Source of the DNA: Actinomyces lilanjuaniae
GTDB lineage: Bacteria > Actinomycetota > Actinomycetes > Actinomycetales > Actinomycetaceae
Reading direction: 5' to 3'
DNA: 64,000 bases
Assembly: GCF_003606385.1 (NCBI RefSeq)
Contig: NZ_CP032514.1
Coordinates: 1,178,001 to 1,242,000, forward strand
The notes beneath the pieces are model-generated. The model had not been told where the DNA came from. It saw nothing but the letters and a program-made list of their open reading frames with translations, and did not search any database. Position 1 is the stretch's first letter, and the number at the start of each line of letters is the position of its first letter. Positions 28,936 to 38,982 of this stretch are shown here, piece after piece. Both the position numbers and the translations under genes were made by a program.

Positions 28936-30620
28936 ATGAGCAGGAGTAAGCGTCGTAGCAGCGGCAGCGAGGCTGGTACGGAGACCGAGGCGGCCAGGGC
29001 GGCCGGGGTGATGCCCGTAGCCGGGGGCTCGGGGGAGGCCGCCCGCAGCGAGACGGGCCGGGGTGGTGGTCCGCTTCTGGAGGGCAGGGCGTTCCACCTC
29101 CTCGGCGTCGGCGGCGCGGGCATGAGCGTGGTGGCCCGGCTCCTGGCGGCCCGTGGTGCCCGGGTCAGCGGGTCGGACGCCCAGGACAGCCCCGCCCTGA
29201 GACAGCTGGCCGAGTTGGGGCTGGACGTGCGTGTGGGGCACCAGCCGTCCCAGGTGCCCACCGAGGCTGTCGTGGTGGTGTCCTCGGCTATCAGGCAGAC
29301 CAACCCGGAGCTGGGGGTGGCTCGCCAGCGCGGCCAGGAGGTGATCCACCGGTCCGAGGCCCTGGCTCTGGCAGCACAGGGCACCGACTTCGTGGCTGTG
29401 GCCGGCGCCCACGGCAAGACGACGACCTCGGGCATGCTGGCCGAGGCCCTGACCCTGGTCGGTGCCGACCCGTCCTTTGCTGTCGGGGGTGTCGTGCGCG
29501 CACTGGGGACGGGAGCCCACCTGGGCAGCGGGAGAGCCTTCGTGGCGGAGGCCGACGAGTCCGACCGCTCCTTCCTCAACTACAGGCCTCGTGTCGAGCT
29601 GGTTACCAACGTGGAGCCGGACCACCTGGACAGCTACGGCACCGCCGAGGCGTTTGAGGAGGCCTTTGCAGAGTTCGCGCACTGCATGGTCCCCGGCGGG
29701 CTCCTCGTGGCCTGTGCCGACGACGAGGGGTCGCTGCGGCTGGCGGTCAGAGCCGTCCAGGAGGGACTGAGGGTGGTGACCTACTCCTCCCAGGGCGTTG
29801 AGGGGCTGCCGGGTGAGGTACTGCTGGGGGAGGGCCACGTCCACCTGGATGTGCACGAGCGCACGGAGGCCGCCACCCGGGCTGCCGTGACCCTGACCTC
29901 GCGTGGCAGCCACGGCGGTCCCTCCGCTACGGGGCCGGTGCCTCTGCGGCTGTCCGTACCGGGGGACCACGTCGCGCTGGACGCCGCAGGGGCGTGGGCG
30001 GTCGGGCTGGAGCTGGGTGTGGACCCTGAGGCGATGGCACGGGCACTGGGGGCCTTCTCCGGTACCGGGCGTCGGTTCGAGGACCGCGGCGAGGCTGCTG
30101 GCGTACGGGTCATCGACGACTACGCCCACCACCCCACCGAGGTGGAGGCGCTGCTGAGGACGGCACGCGAGGTCGCCCGCTCCCGTCACGGGCGGGTCCT
30201 GGTCCTGTTCCAGCCCCACCTGTACTCACGCACCAGGGCCTTCGCCCAGCGCTTCGGAGAGGCTCTTGCCCTGGCCGACACCGTGGTGGTCACGGGTATC
30301 TACCCGGCACGCGAGACACAGGCCGACTTCCCCGGGGTCTCCGGCGCCATGGTCGTGGACCAGGTGGTGCAGGGCCGTGGCCAGGGCGGCGCTCCTGCTG
30401 CTTCTGGCGGGTCTGGTGGGGCAGGACCTGCGGCCCTCTACGTGCCTGACCGGTGCAAGGCCGCACGTACCCTCGCCTCGGCTGCGCGTCCCGGGACGTG
30501 CTGCTGACGGTGGGGGCTGGTGACGTCACCGAGCTGGGTGTGACAGTCCTGGAGCAGCTGGAGGCCTCCTCCGCCCAGCGGGAGGTAATGCTCTCCCTTC
30601 TCCGACGGGCAGGGGACTGA
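28936..30620 (+). CDS. murC: UDP-MurNAc:L-alanine ligase MurC, frameshifted as sequenced
   Basis: First Mur ligase, adding L-alanine to UDP-MurNAc. It has FHLLGVGGAGMSVVARLL, the P-loop AGAHGKTTTSGMLAE, EADESDRSFL, EPDHLDSYG and DDYAHHPTEVEALL. An extra N-terminal tail of about 50 residues is rich in Gly, Ser and Glu. The C-terminal frame breaks at 30493-30495; one more G reads GDVLLTVGAGDVTELG to the stop at 30618-30620 (561 residues). The start ATG follows GAGGGAGAGGG. ftsQ begins 3-6 bp after the restored stop, which supports the longer reading. Confidence 0.92.
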
Positions 30621-30626
30621 GCCGTG

Positions 30627-31839
30627 ATGAGGAAACCCGCTCGCCCCCGCCCGGAGGCGCCGGCTACCCAGCGGGAGGATCTTCCGCCTGCTGTCCCGCC
30701 CGTGCGTGGGGGCTCCTCCCGCCGCGGAGCACCCTCTGCCGACCGACGTCGTTCCCCCGGCCTGACCGAGGCTGCCTCCGGGCGGCAGCGTCGTGGTGGG
30801 GCAGCGGCGCACCAGTTCCCGGGCGGGCGGGCTCACCTCCAGCCGCCAGCGGTGCTGCTGCGTCCTCCCCGGGTCCTCCTCGGCTTCTCGCCCGGCCAGG
30901 GCCTCGGCTGTGCCAGCCGCCTCCGCGGGTACCGCGGACGCGGTACGTTCTTCCGGCTCACGGGACTCGGCGGGTGCGTCGGGCTCGACCGAGTTGGCCG
31001 TCTTCAGCCGTCGCCCGGTCTCCGAGCCACGGCACGAGCGCACCGTGGTCTCCACGGGCCTGGCTGATCGGCTGGCAGAGCGCAGGCACGCCCTGGCCCG
31101 TCTGCGTCTGCGGCAGGTGGCCCTATTCGCTGCGGCCGTGCTGGCTACCGCAGCGGTGGCCTGGGTGCTCCTGGCCTCTCCCGCTGTCGCCCTGCGTGGC
31201 TCAGCCGTCACGGTGACGGGCTCAGACGGGAGCGTGGAGGATGTGCAGGTCCGTGAGGTGCTTGCTGGCTACCAGGGGGACTCTCTGCTGCTCCTGGATA
31301 CTGCCGAGATGTCGGCCGCCGTGGAGGACAGCCTGGTTCGGGTCCGTACCGCTGAGGTGACGCGCTCGTGGCCCCACGGTGTGGAGGTGGCTCTGGAGAT
31401 GCGGGTGCCGGTAGCCTCCTACCGGGGTGAGGACGGCTACCAGGTCCTGGACGAGGAGGCGGTGGTCCTTGAGACGGCTGACTCCGTTCCCGAGGATCTG
31501 GTCAGTATCGTGGCGCAGGAGGGTGCCGACTCCGGTGACAGTCCCCAGGGGGCGCTCAGCGCTCAGCAGGTCTCGGCGGTGACGCAGGCCGTGGGCGCCC
31601 TGGACCCGGAGGTTCTGGCCCAGGTGTCCAGCGGGACCTCGACGGACAACGGCCAGGTGACTCTGGTGATGGAGGGCGGCGCCACAGTGGTGTGGGGAGG
31701 CAGTGAGGACAACGACCTCAAGGCCCGGGCGCTGTCGGTGCTGATGCAGACTGAGGCCGCTGTCTACGACGTGTCCTCACCGCACAACCCGACAACCTCC
31801 CAGTCGGGCCTTCCGGAGGACTCCGGCGCCCAGCGGTGA
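30627..31839 (+). CDS. ftsQ: Cell division protein FtsQ, frameshifted N-terminus
   Basis: Bitopic division protein. The convincing part begins near 31020: a basic segment, one membrane helix (VALFAAAVLATAAVAWVLLAS), then the POTRA-like region with VALRGSAVTVTG and the FtsQ domain. The start fits the ATG at 30627, after AGGGGA and just behind murC, opening MRKPARPRPEAP. That frame reaches the main one only through two frame changes between 30770 and 30860; two missing bases in G/C runs would do it and give 404 residues. The N-terminal part is low-complexity, so the exact break points are uncertain. Confidence 0.8.
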
Positions 31840-31971
31840 GAGCGGGCGTAGCGGTGACAGCAGTCAGGGTGACAGGTGCTCAGGTGCCTTGGCGCCGTGG
31901 TTCCTCACAGCGGCTGGAGCAGGTCGGGGCGGTGGCTCCGGGGGCGAACACGCCGGGGCCTCAATACGTAG

Positions 31972-31999
31972 CACAACGATGTGGTTCTATAGCGTTGTG
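31972..31999. promoter_or_regulatory. Inverted repeat in the ftsZ upstream region
   Basis: CACAACG-14 nt-CGTTGTG forms perfect 7-bp arms about 100 bp before ftsZ. Further downstream, AACCT-7 nt-AGGTT (32029-32045) makes a second, shorter inverted repeat. The 236 bp between ftsQ and ftsZ are clearly less GC-rich than the genes around them, as expected for a promoter region. Confidence 0.4.
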
Positions 32000-32099
32000 T
32001 CCGTCGTTCGAAGAATGACATAAGTGTAAACCTTAACTTTAGGTTGAGGGCGCAGGGGAGTCCCGCGCGGGACTCATGACGACCGTGAGGGGAACGCCA

Positions 32100-33377
32100 G
32101 TGGCGGAGAGCATGGCTGTGGACGACACACAGCACTACCAGGCCGAAATCAAGGTCGTCGGCGTCGGTGGCGGCGGTGTCAATGCCGTCAACCGGATGAT
32201 CGAGGCGGATCTGCGTGGTGTGGAGTTCATTGCCGTGAACACGGATGCCCAGGCCCTGCTCATGTCTGACGCCGACGTCAAGCTCGACGTCGGCCGCGAC
32301 CTCACCCGCGGGCTCGGGGCCGGGGCCGACCCGGCAATAGGTCGTAAGGCGGCCGAGGACCACGAGTCGGAGATCCGCGAGGCCCTGGACGGCTCGGACA
32401 TGGTCTTTGTCACCGCAGGGGAGGGGGGCGGTACCGGTACCGGGGGTGCTCCTGTCGTCGCGCGCCTGGCTAAGGCCATCGGCGCCCTTACGATCGGCGT
32501 GGTCACGCGGCCGTTCTCCTTCGAGGGGCGCCGACGCTCGGCCCAGGCCGAGGACGGCGTCCAGGCGCTGCGCGAGGAGGTCGACACCCTCATCGTCATC
32601 CCTAACGACCGTCTGCTGCAGATCGCCGATAAGAACATCTCCGTGGTCGACGCCTTCAAGCAGGCCGACCAGGTCCTCCTCCAGGGCGTTCAGGGCATCA
32701 CCGAGCTTATCACCACTCCCGGCCTCATCAACGTCGACTTCAACGACGTCAAGTCGGTCATGCAGGGAGCGGGCAGCGCCCTGATGGGGATCGGTTCGGC
32801 CACCGGTGAGGGGCGTGCTGTCACCGCGACCGAGGAGGCGATCGCCTCCCCGCTGCTGGAGACCTCCATCGACGGGGCGCACGGTGTCCTGCTGTTCTTC
32901 CAGGGCGGCTCGGACCTGGGCCTGTTCGAGATGAACGAGGCCGCCAACCTCGTTCGCGAGGCGGTCCACCCCGAGGCCAACATCATCGTCGGCAACGTCG
33001 TGGACGGTGCCCTGGGGGACGAGGTCCGCGTCACCGTCATCGCGGCCGGCTTCGATGCCGAGCCTGTTGCGGCGGTGGCCGCGGCCTCGCGTGCTGCCCG
33101 GTCTGCCTCTGCGGCGGCCTCGGCACCGTCACCCTCGGCTGAGGAGGTCCTGCCCAGTCGGGGAGGTGCCCACGCGGCCCGCAACCCCGTGACTCGCCCG
33201 GCACCGGCTGCGCACCTGGTGGAGCTCCCCGTGCCGGAGTCCGAGGTATCAACCAGTGAGGTGCCTGCCTACGTGGACGAGACAGCCGGCCGGGCGGCCT
33301 CTGAGCTAGAGGTCCCGGCGGTCCTCGGAGTCGATGCCGAGGACGACGGTATCGACCTGCCTGACTTCCTGCGTTGA
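32100..33377 (+). CDS. ftsZ: Cell division GTPase FtsZ
   Basis: Tubulin-like GTPase that forms the Z ring. It has [16 protein letters not shown], the GTP-binding signature [15 protein letters not shown], and the T7 loop [15 protein letters not shown]; a variable Ala/Pro-rich linker leads to the C-terminal peptide [11 protein letters not shown], which binds SepF and other partners. I prefer the GTG at 32100 ([10 protein letters not shown]) after AGGGGA; an in-frame ATG lies at 32076. It has 425 residues from this start. pgeF overlaps its stop. Confidence 0.96.
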   Translation: MAESMAVDDTQHYQAEIKVVGVGGGGVNAVNRMIEADLRGVEFIAVNTDAQALLMSDADVKLDVGRDLTRGLGAGADPAIGRKAAEDHESEIREALDGSDMVFVTAGEGGGTGTGGAPVVARLAKAIGALTIGVVTRPFSFEGRRRSAQAEDGVQALREEVDTLIVIPNDRLLQIADKNISVVDAFKQADQVLLQGVQGITELITTPGLINVDFNDVKSVMQGAGSALMGIGSATGEGRAVTATEEAIASPLLETSIDGAHGVLLFFQGGSDLGLFEMNEAANLVREAVHPEANIIVGNVVDGALGDEVRVTVIAAGFDAEPVAAVAAASRAARSASAAASAPSPSAEEVLPSRGGAHAARNPVTRPAPAAHLVELPVPESEVSTSEVPAYVDETAGRAASELEVPAVLGVDAEDDGIDLPDFLR

Positions 33378-34183
33378 GCGGCCCGGCGGCCGACGGGTAC
33401 GGCGACCTCCTGGAGGTTGACCTGGGCCCTGGTGCCCGCGGGTTCTTCACGACCCGGGGTGCCGGGGCTCGTGCGCGTGGTGCCGGTGACGGCGGGGACC
33501 CCTATGCGGGCTGGAACCTGGCGCTGCACGTAGGTGATGACCCTCATCGCGTCGGCAGGAATCGTGCCGAGCTGGAGCGGCGCGTGATCCGCGGCGGCAG
33601 GGGTGCCGGGAGCGGGAGCGCAGGGGGCCTGGCCTGGATGGACCAGGTCCACTCCGCCGTGGTCGCTGCCGCCTCGGCGTACGAGGTCCCCACGGCCGAC
33701 GCCCTGGTGCTCGACACCCGCCAGGACGCAGCCCCGGCAGGTGCCTGCGTCCTGGTCGCTGACTGCGTGCCCCTGCTGCTCGCCTCCGGGGACGGCTCCT
33801 TGCTGGCTGCAGTGCACGCGGGGCGTCGCGGGATGCTCGACGGCGTCGTCCCGGCCACCGTGGACGCCCTGGTCGCGGCCGGGGCGCGCGTGGCCGACCT
33901 GTGGGCCGCTACGGGACCATGTATCTGCTCGGGCTGCTACGAGGTGAGTGAGCGTATGCGTGCGGAATCCGCGCAGCGCGAACCCGCCTGTGCTGCGGTG
34001 ACCCGCTGGGGCACCCCTGGTCTCGACGTGGCTGCCGGGGTGGTCGCGCAGCTGGAGCGGTGCGGAATCGAGCGGATCAGCACCGGTTACTGGTGCACCT
34101 ACGAGGACCCCGGCCTCTACTCCTACCGGCGTGACGGCAGGACCGGTCGTCTTGCCGGAGTCGTCGTGCCACGGTGCGTCTAA
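33374..34183 (+). CDS. pgeF: Multicopper-type peptidoglycan editing factor (YfiH/PgeF)
   Basis: Laccase-domain protein (DUF152). Homologues act as purine nucleoside phosphorylases and, in E. coli, as an amidase that removes misplaced L-Ser from UDP-MurNAc precursors. It has the motifs [34 protein letters not shown] with the conserved His, and [11 protein letters not shown]. It starts with TTG overlapping the ftsZ TGA (TTGA). It has 269 residues. A place directly after ftsZ is usual in actinobacteria. Confidence 0.88.
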   Translation: MSGPAADGYGDLLEVDLGPGARGFFTTRGAGARARGAGDGGDPYAGWNLALHVGDDPHRVGRNRAELERRVIRGGRGAGSGSAGGLAWMDQVHSAVVAAASAYEVPTADALVLDTRQDAAPAGACVLVADCVPLLLASGDGSLLAAVHAGRRGMLDGVVPATVDALVAAGARVADLWAATGPCICSGCYEVSERMRAESAQREPACAAVTRWGTPGLDVAAGVVAQLERCGIERISTGYWCTYEDPGLYSYRRDGRTGRLAGVVVPRCV

Positions 34184-34295
34184 GGCGTTGGGAGGAGAGG
34201 GGTTTCCTGCCGCGGAAGGGTCCGGGTAGTGTGTGAGAAAAACACAATATGGGAGTATCCTGGACGTAATCTTTCTGGAACCTGGGGTTGGTGAC

Positions 34296-34310
34296 ACGCC
34301 GACACGGCGT
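34296..34310. promoter_or_regulatory. Hairpin in the sepF upstream region
   Basis: ACGCCG-ACA-CGGCGT makes a 6-bp stem with a 3-nt loop, 80 bp before sepF. A short AT-rich stretch (AGAAAAACACAATATGGG) at 34233-34250 is a likely promoter region for sepF. Confidence 0.3.
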
Positions 34311-34389
34311 CCCCCTGTGGCGGTGGGTGGGCGGATAACGTCGGCCCACATCCGGAACGCAGGGGACCGGACGAATCAAGGAGCTACCC

Positions 34390-34845
34390 ATGGGCGCGCT
34401 GCGCAGTATGAGCAACTTCCTCGGCTACTCCGAGCCGACGGAAGAGGCCTACGAGGACGACTTTGAGGTCGCGGAGTCCGACTATGCCGTGCAGGAGCAG
34501 GACGAGCTCGCTGACAACGACTTCCAGGACTACGCCGCCTCGGTCCCTGAGCCCGTCGTCCCAGCAGACCTGCGTAGGATCGTGACGGTCCACCCCTCCA
34601 CCTACAACGAGGCTCGCGTCATCGGCGAGTCCTTCCGTGACGGGGTGCCGGTGATCATCAACCTCACGGGGATGAGTGAGTCCGACGCCCGCCGGATGGT
34701 TGACTTCTCCGCAGGACTGGTCTTTGGTCTCCACGGGGCTATTGAGAGGGTCACGCCTCGTGTCTTCCTGCTGACTCCCGCCAGTGTCGAGATTGACGGC
34801 GGCGAGGCGGTCGAGGGCCGGGACCGCTTCTTCAATCAGGGCTGA
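34390..34845 (+). CDS. sepF: Cell division protein SepF
   Basis: Membrane anchor for FtsZ in Gram-positive bacteria. The N-terminal helix [16 protein letters not shown] is amphipathic and binds membrane. An acidic linker follows, then the DUF552 domain ([30 protein letters not shown]...[22 protein letters not shown]...[11 protein letters not shown]). It has 151 residues. The ATG follows AAGGAG. yggT starts 9 bp after its stop. Confidence 0.94.
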   Translation: MGALRSMSNFLGYSEPTEEAYEDDFEVAESDYAVQEQDELADNDFQDYAASVPEPVVPADLRRIVTVHPSTYNEARVIGESFRDGVPVIINLTGMSESDARRMVDFSAGLVFGLHGAIERVTPRVFLLTPASVEIDGGEAVEGRDRFFNQG

Positions 34846-34854
34846 GCCGCGCAC

Positions 34855-35151
34855 ATGGGTCCCATCGCGCTGGTTGCCCGGATACTCTCCAGCCTCCTGA
34901 GCCTGTACACCCTGGTCCTTCTCGTCAGGGTAGTCCTGGACTGGGTCCAGATGTTCGCCCGCCAGTGGCGCCCGACCGGTGTCGTCCTGGTCCTGGCTAA
35001 CCTTGTCTACACCCTCACCGATCCGCCGCTGCGCTGGATCCGCGGGGTGCTGCCTATGCTTCGCATGGGCGGGCTCGGGATCGACCTGAGCTTCCTGGTC
35101 CTGTTTCTTGGGATCATCGTCGTCCAGCGTCTGCTTGTCCTCTTGATCTGA
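34855..35151 (+). CDS. YggT family membrane protein
   Basis: Small membrane protein of 98 residues with two YggT-type hydrophobic hairpin segments (ALVARILSSLLSLYTLVLLVRVVLDW and LGIDLSFLVLFLGIIVVQRLLVLL) and the conserved loop YTLTDPPLRWIRGVLP. It lies between sepF and divIVA, where this family is usually found in Gram-positive bacteria. Its role is not established; a link to division or envelope is inferred from position. Confidence 0.88.
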   Translation: MGPIALVARILSSLLSLYTLVLLVRVVLDWVQMFARQWRPTGVVLVLANLVYTLTDPPLRWIRGVLPMLRMGGLGIDLSFLVLFLGIIVVQRLLVLLI

Positions 35152-35313
35152 GGACGGGCGAGACCGAGACGATATATGCTGCTGCCATGATCCCAACGTG
35201 ACAGGCAGCGCGCTTGATACGGCCTGGACCCTGAGTTCAGGTACTCTGTCCGCATGAGTGACCGGTATCCCGGTGCTCGTGACCTTTCCCGTAACGACAC
35301 CGAGGTGACGACT

Positions 35314-35922
35314 ATGACGCTGCTGACGGCAGACGACGTCCTCAACAAGAAGTTCCAGGCCACCAAGTTCCGCGAGGGCTACGAGCAGGACGAGGTCGAT
35401 GACTTCCTCGACGAGGTGGTTGAGGCCATGCGTCAGCTGGAGGCTGAGAACGCAGACCTCAAGGCGAAGCTGGAGGCTGCCAACCGGCGTGTCGCGGAGC
35501 TGGGGGAGGGAGCGGCGGCAGCCCCTGTGGCTCCTGTTGCCGCTATGCCCGAGCCCTCCGTCCCTGTCTCCGGCTCCGTGCCGGTAGTTCCCGGGGCCGA
35601 CTCCGCGCAGGGCCCGGCTGCTGCCTCAGGCATGCTCGAGCTGGCCCAGCGCCTTCACGACGAGCACGTGGCCAACGGCAAGGCAGAGGGTGAGCGCATC
35701 GTCACTGAGGCCCGCTCCACCGGTGAGCAGATCGTTCGTGAGGCCGAGGACCAGCGCAACCGTACCCTGGCCCAGCTGGAGAAGGAGCGCTCCGGCCTGG
35801 AGCACAAGATCGACGAGCTGCGTCGCTTCGAGTCCGACTACCGGACCCGACTCAAGAGCTACCTGCAAAACCTTCTCACCAACGTGGAGGACGGCAGCGA
35901 CGGCGCCACTGCAGGTCTGTAG
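35314..35922 (+). CDS. divIVA: DivIVA/Wag31 polar growth and division protein
   Basis: Coiled-coil protein that marks curved membranes at poles and septa. The N-terminal lipid-binding domain is TADDVLNKKFQATKFREGYEQDEVDDFLDEVVE, followed by a first coiled coil (LEAENADLKAKLEAANRRV), a Pro/Val/Ala-rich linker, and a second coiled coil (LAQLEKERSGLEHKIDELRRFESDYRTRLKSYLQ). I use the ATG at 35314, right after GAGGTGA; the ATG at 35254 would add a tail atypical for the family. It has 202 residues. A strong hairpin lies 58 bp after the stop. Confidence 0.93.
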   Translation: MTLLTADDVLNKKFQATKFREGYEQDEVDDFLDEVVEAMRQLEAENADLKAKLEAANRRVAELGEGAAAAPVAPVAAMPEPSVPVSGSVPVVPGADSAQGPAAASGMLELAQRLHDEHVANGKAEGERIVTEARSTGEQIVREAEDQRNRTLAQLEKERSGLEHKIDELRRFESDYRTRLKSYLQNLLTNVEDGSDGATAGL

Positions 35923-36350
35923 GTCTGAGCCCTTGCATACCTGAGGTAGCGTCATGCGGACCGTGCTCAAGCGGTGCCTTTTGTCAGCGCCTCTGAGGCG
36001 CTGACAACGGCCAGGGGCGGTGTGTGACAGTCCAGCTGAGGCTTGCTGTCACGACCGCCGCCTGGCCCGTCCCGTGATCAGGCGGGGCTACCGGGTGCTG
36101 CTGCGTGTTCCGCAGCCGTGGCTGCGTACTGGAGCAGTCACGGCGGCGACCCTTGCTGTCGGACCGTCAATAGCGTTTCTCCGGGTGGGCCGTGGTTTCG
36201 CGTGAACATCTTCTGAGCGTCGCTTGAATATTGCCTCAATAGCGGGTGAGTTCTGGGCGGGTACGGTGGCTACCGAGTTAGTGCAGTTAGTTCATTGCGT
36301 GGTGCGTTGGTGACCTTGTGCGGCCCGCCTCCTGCCACTGAAAGGATCCC
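35923..36350. other. Intergenic region between divIVA and lspA
   Basis: This 428-bp region starts with a hairpin at 35981-36007 and ends with the lspA promoter region. The part around 36220-36300 is relatively AT-rich (TTGAATATTGCCTCAATAGC). I see no gene and no clear RNA. Confidence 0.5.
35981..36007 (+). terminator. Hairpin after divIVA
   Basis: TTGTCAGCGCC-TCTGA-GGCGCTGACAA is a perfect 11-bp stem with a 5-nt loop. It has no T tract on the plus strand. It lies at the end of the ftsZ-divIVA gene string and is the likely terminator. Confidence 0.7.
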
Positions 36351-36935
36351 ATGAGCGACGGCCAGTCCGTAGAGGCTGACAAGGGCGGTGGCCTGCCTCT
36401 TGCTGCCGGCAGACAGGCCGTCCCAGCGACGGTGCTGCTATGGGCGGTTGCTGGTGCCGTGGTGGTCGCGGACCAGGTCACGAAGGCCTGGGCGCTGTCT
36501 GCCCTGGGCGACGGGGCTCGCCTCCCGGTTGTGGGTGACGTGCTCGGCCTGGTGCTTGTGCGCAACTCGGGCGCGGCCTTCTCCCTGGCCGCTGGGTACA
36601 CGTGGGTCTTGTCACTGGTGGCTGTCGCTGTCATCGTCGCGATCGTGCGGGCCTCGCGGAGGCTGGCCTCCACCTGGTGGGCGCTCGTGCTGGGACTGGT
36701 GCTGGGAGGGGCTGCTGGCAACCTCCTGGACCGGCTGGTGCGTCCCCCGGGCCCCCTGCGCGGGCACGTCGTCGACTTCATCGACTACGGCGGGTACTTT
36801 GTGGGTAACGTGGCTGACATCGCTATCGTGGTGGCTGCGGTGGGGCTCCTGGTGCTGACCCTGGGCGGCCGGGACCGTGACGGCACCCGGCAGCGGCCTG
36901 CTGGTGCAGCGGGCGGCCGGGAGGGTCAGGCATGA
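36351..36935 (+). CDS. lspA: Lipoprotein signal peptidase (signal peptidase II)
   Basis: Inner-membrane aspartic protease that cleaves prolipoproteins after lipid modification. Four membrane helices are visible. The family blocks are [31 protein letters not shown], and the catalytic aspartates in [11 protein letters not shown] and [11 protein letters not shown]. It has 194 residues and its basic C-terminal tail overlaps rluD (ATGA). Confidence 0.93.
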   Translation: MSDGQSVEADKGGGLPLAAGRQAVPATVLLWAVAGAVVVADQVTKAWALSALGDGARLPVVGDVLGLVLVRNSGAAFSLAAGYTWVLSLVAVAVIVAIVRASRRLASTWWALVLGLVLGGAAGNLLDRLVRPPGPLRGHVVDFIDYGGYFVGNVADIAIVVAAVGLLVLTLGGRDRDGTRQRPAGAAGGREGQA

Positions 36936-37852
36936 GCCTGCGTGTCATGCCGGTACCTGAGGGGCTGGTCGGCGAGAGGGCGGATACTGCCCTGGCCCGG
37001 ATGACAGGGTTGTCGCGCAGCAGGGTGGGTGACCTGTGCCAGCAGGGTGCCGTGCGTCGTGGGGGAGTGGTGCTGGCTAAGTCGCAGCGTCTGGGTGAGG
37101 GTGACCTGCTGGAGGTCGAGCTGCCTGATCCTCCGGTCAGCCGGCTGGTGGCTACGCCTGTGGAGGGTATGGGGGTGGTCTACGAGGACGAGGACATTGT
37201 CGTGGTGGACAAGCCTGCGGGGGTCGCCGCTCACCCGTCGGTGGGGTGGGATGGGCCCGACGTCCTGGGGGCGCTGCGGGCGATGCGGGTGCGGGTGGCT
37301 ACCTCCGGGCCGCCTGAGCGTCAGGGTATCGTCTCTCGCCTGGATGTCGGCACCTCCGGGGTCATGGTCGTGGCCAAGGGGGAGCGTGCCTACAGCGTGC
37401 TCAAGGCGGCGTTCAGGCACCACCGTGTGGACAAGACCTACCACGCCCTGGTGCAGGGGCACCTGGACCCGTCCTCGGGAACGGTTGAGGCGCCTATCGG
37501 TCGTCATCCGGGGCGGGAGTGGAAGATGGCGGTGGTCCCCGGTGGCAGGGAGTCTGTGACGCACTATGACGTCATGGAGGTCATGCCGGGTGCCTGCCTG
37601 GTGCAGGTGCGTCTTGAGACAGGGCGTACCCACCAGATCCGTGTGCACATGGCGGCGGTGGGGCACCCCTGTGTCGGTGACGGGACCTACGGGGCGGACC
37701 CGCGCCTGGGTGCCCGGGCCGGGCTGGCCCGGCAGTGGCTTCACGCGGTGGGGCTGGGGCTGGCCCACCCGGTCACCGGGGAGAGGATGGACTTCACCTC
37801 TGACTATCCCGAGGACCTGGTGCACGCCCTGGAGGTCCTGCGCCTGGTCTGA
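36932..37852 (+). CDS. RluD/RluC-type rRNA pseudouridine synthase
   Basis: RluA-family pseudouridine synthase. An N-terminal S4 domain ([30 protein letters not shown]) precedes the catalytic domain with [16 protein letters not shown], the catalytic aspartate in [19 protein letters not shown], and [20 protein letters not shown]. It has 306 residues. The pairing with lspA is common in Gram-positive bacteria. The target site in 23S rRNA cannot be told from the sequence. Confidence 0.9.
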   Translation: MSLRVMPVPEGLVGERADTALARMTGLSRSRVGDLCQQGAVRRGGVVLAKSQRLGEGDLLEVELPDPPVSRLVATPVEGMGVVYEDEDIVVVDKPAGVAAHPSVGWDGPDVLGALRAMRVRVATSGPPERQGIVSRLDVGTSGVMVVAKGERAYSVLKAAFRHHRVDKTYHALVQGHLDPSSGTVEAPIGRHPGREWKMAVVPGGRESVTHYDVMEVMPGACLVQVRLETGRTHQIRVHMAAVGHPCVGDGTYGADPRLGARAGLARQWLHAVGLGLAHPVTGERMDFTSDYPEDLVHALEVLRLV

Positions 37853-37858
37853 GAGCTT

Positions 37859-38203
37859 GTGGGGCCGTGCCGGGGCGGGGGGAGCAGGGGGTGCCCTTCA
37901 GTGCGGCTCGCAGTGCGCTGGGTTGCCCGGGGTGCCGGGCTGGGGGCGCGGCTGGTCGCTGCTGTCGAGGCCGCTGCCCTGGAGCGGGCCGCTGTGCCCC
38001 TGGAGGGCGCTGTGCCCCTGGAGGGCAGTGCAGCCACCAACGCCGGGGTGGTGCCGGGTACGTCTGGTGTGAGGGTGGTCCTGTCCGCCCAGGAGCAGGC
38101 CATGGGCTTCTACCAGCGCTGCGGCTACCAGGCTGTGAGCGGGCGGCGCTACCTGGACGCCGGGATCCCCCACCAGGACATGGCACGTGTGCTGACGCCG
38201 TGA
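37859..38203 (+). pseudogene. Truncated GNAT acetyltransferase (ElaA-like)
   Basis: Only the C-terminal half of an ElaA-like GNAT protein is recognisable: the acetyl-CoA loop ARGAGLGARLVAAVE, then VVLSAQEQAMGFYQRCGYQAV and the ending YLDAGIPHQDMARV. The N-terminal half expected for the family (about 60 residues) is absent from all frames between rluD and this point. An 18-bp unit is duplicated at 37991-38026, adding residues VPLEGA twice in the middle. It is probably a remnant; rluD, GNAT and dnaE often neighbour one another in actinobacteria. Confidence 0.6.
37991..38026 (+). repeat. 18-bp tandem duplication inside GNAT remnant
   Basis: GCTGTGCCCCTGGAGGGC occurs twice, head to tail. It is in frame and duplicates six residues in a stretch where GNAT proteins normally have no such insert. 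Confidence 0.8.
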
Positions 38204-38205
38204 TC

Positions 38206-38770
38206 CGGCGCCTGGCTCACGGCTGGGCGCGAAGCAGGCGGTCCAGTGCTAGCGCCAGCGCCGTATGGTTGCCTGAGCCTATCTTGCGCAGCAACGCTGA
38301 GACATCGTTCTTCACCGTCCCCTTGGCCAGGACCATCCTGGCAGCGATCTCCCGGTTGGTCAGCCCCTGGGCCACCAAGACAGCAACCTCCCGCTCGGCG
38401 GGGGGTCAGGACAGCCAGCTGCGGGTCCTCCGCAGACGGGGAGGTGCTGGGGCCGGAGGATCGTGACCGCAGAGCCGCACGAGCTACCCGAGGGTCAATG
38501 ACCATCCCCCAGCGTGCACCGAGGTGATGGTCCTGGCCAGGGTTTCGACCGAGGAGTCCTTGAGTACAAACCCTGCGGCACCCGCACCCAGCGCGTCCTG
38601 GACCAGTGCGTCGTCGTCGAAGGTGGTCAGCACCACCACTGGAAGTTCCGGGTAAAGGCCACGGCAGCGCTCTACCAGCTCCACGCCGTTCATGCCCGGC
38701 ATGCGGGCGTCAGCCAGGACTACGTCGACGCCGGTTCGGGCCAGGACAGCCAGGCCCTCGGTGCCGTCAG
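38206..38770 (-). pseudogene. Remnant of a LuxR/NarL-type response regulator
   Basis: Minus-strand remains of a two-component response regulator. The second half of the receiver domain reads DGTEGLAVLARTGVDVVLADARMPGMNGVELVERC with the phospho-acceptor aspartate, then VVVLTTFDDDALVQDALGAGAAGFVLKDSS. The first 45 or so residues are missing, and TGA codons stop the frame upstream. One G is missing near 38510 (before VIDPRVARAAL) and one seems extra at 38400-38405. The LuxR helix-turn-helix then reads LTPAEREVAVLVAQGLTNREIAARMVLAKGTVKNDVS. No sensor kinase is nearby. Confidence 0.65.
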
Positions 38771-38780
38771 CCCCTCAATG

Positions 38781-38804
38781 TCCTCATACAGGTCCTCATA
38801 CAGG
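38781..38804. repeat. 12-bp tandem duplication near the response regulator remnant
   Basis: TCCTCATACAGG occurs twice in a row, just upstream (on the minus strand) of the broken receiver domain. It may mark the junction where the 5' part of that gene was lost. Confidence 0.7.
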
Positions 38805-38982
38805 TCGCCGCCCGTGGCCCCTACGGCTGAATGCTTCGTGGCTCCATCCCTTGGTGCGGCAGCGCACCGGCGCACCAGTGCCACGGGTGGGAGGGGGCGT
38901 AAGCGGGCGGTCCCGACTGCCCTTCCACGGCTGTCGGGACCGCCTGGGCGGCTCCTCGGGGACAGGGGCATAGGATGACCGC

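Noticed and set aside
35954-36060. A tRNA or small RNA gene after divIVA
   Set aside because: Only the single terminator-like hairpin folds well; no cloverleaf or conserved tRNA arm is visible.
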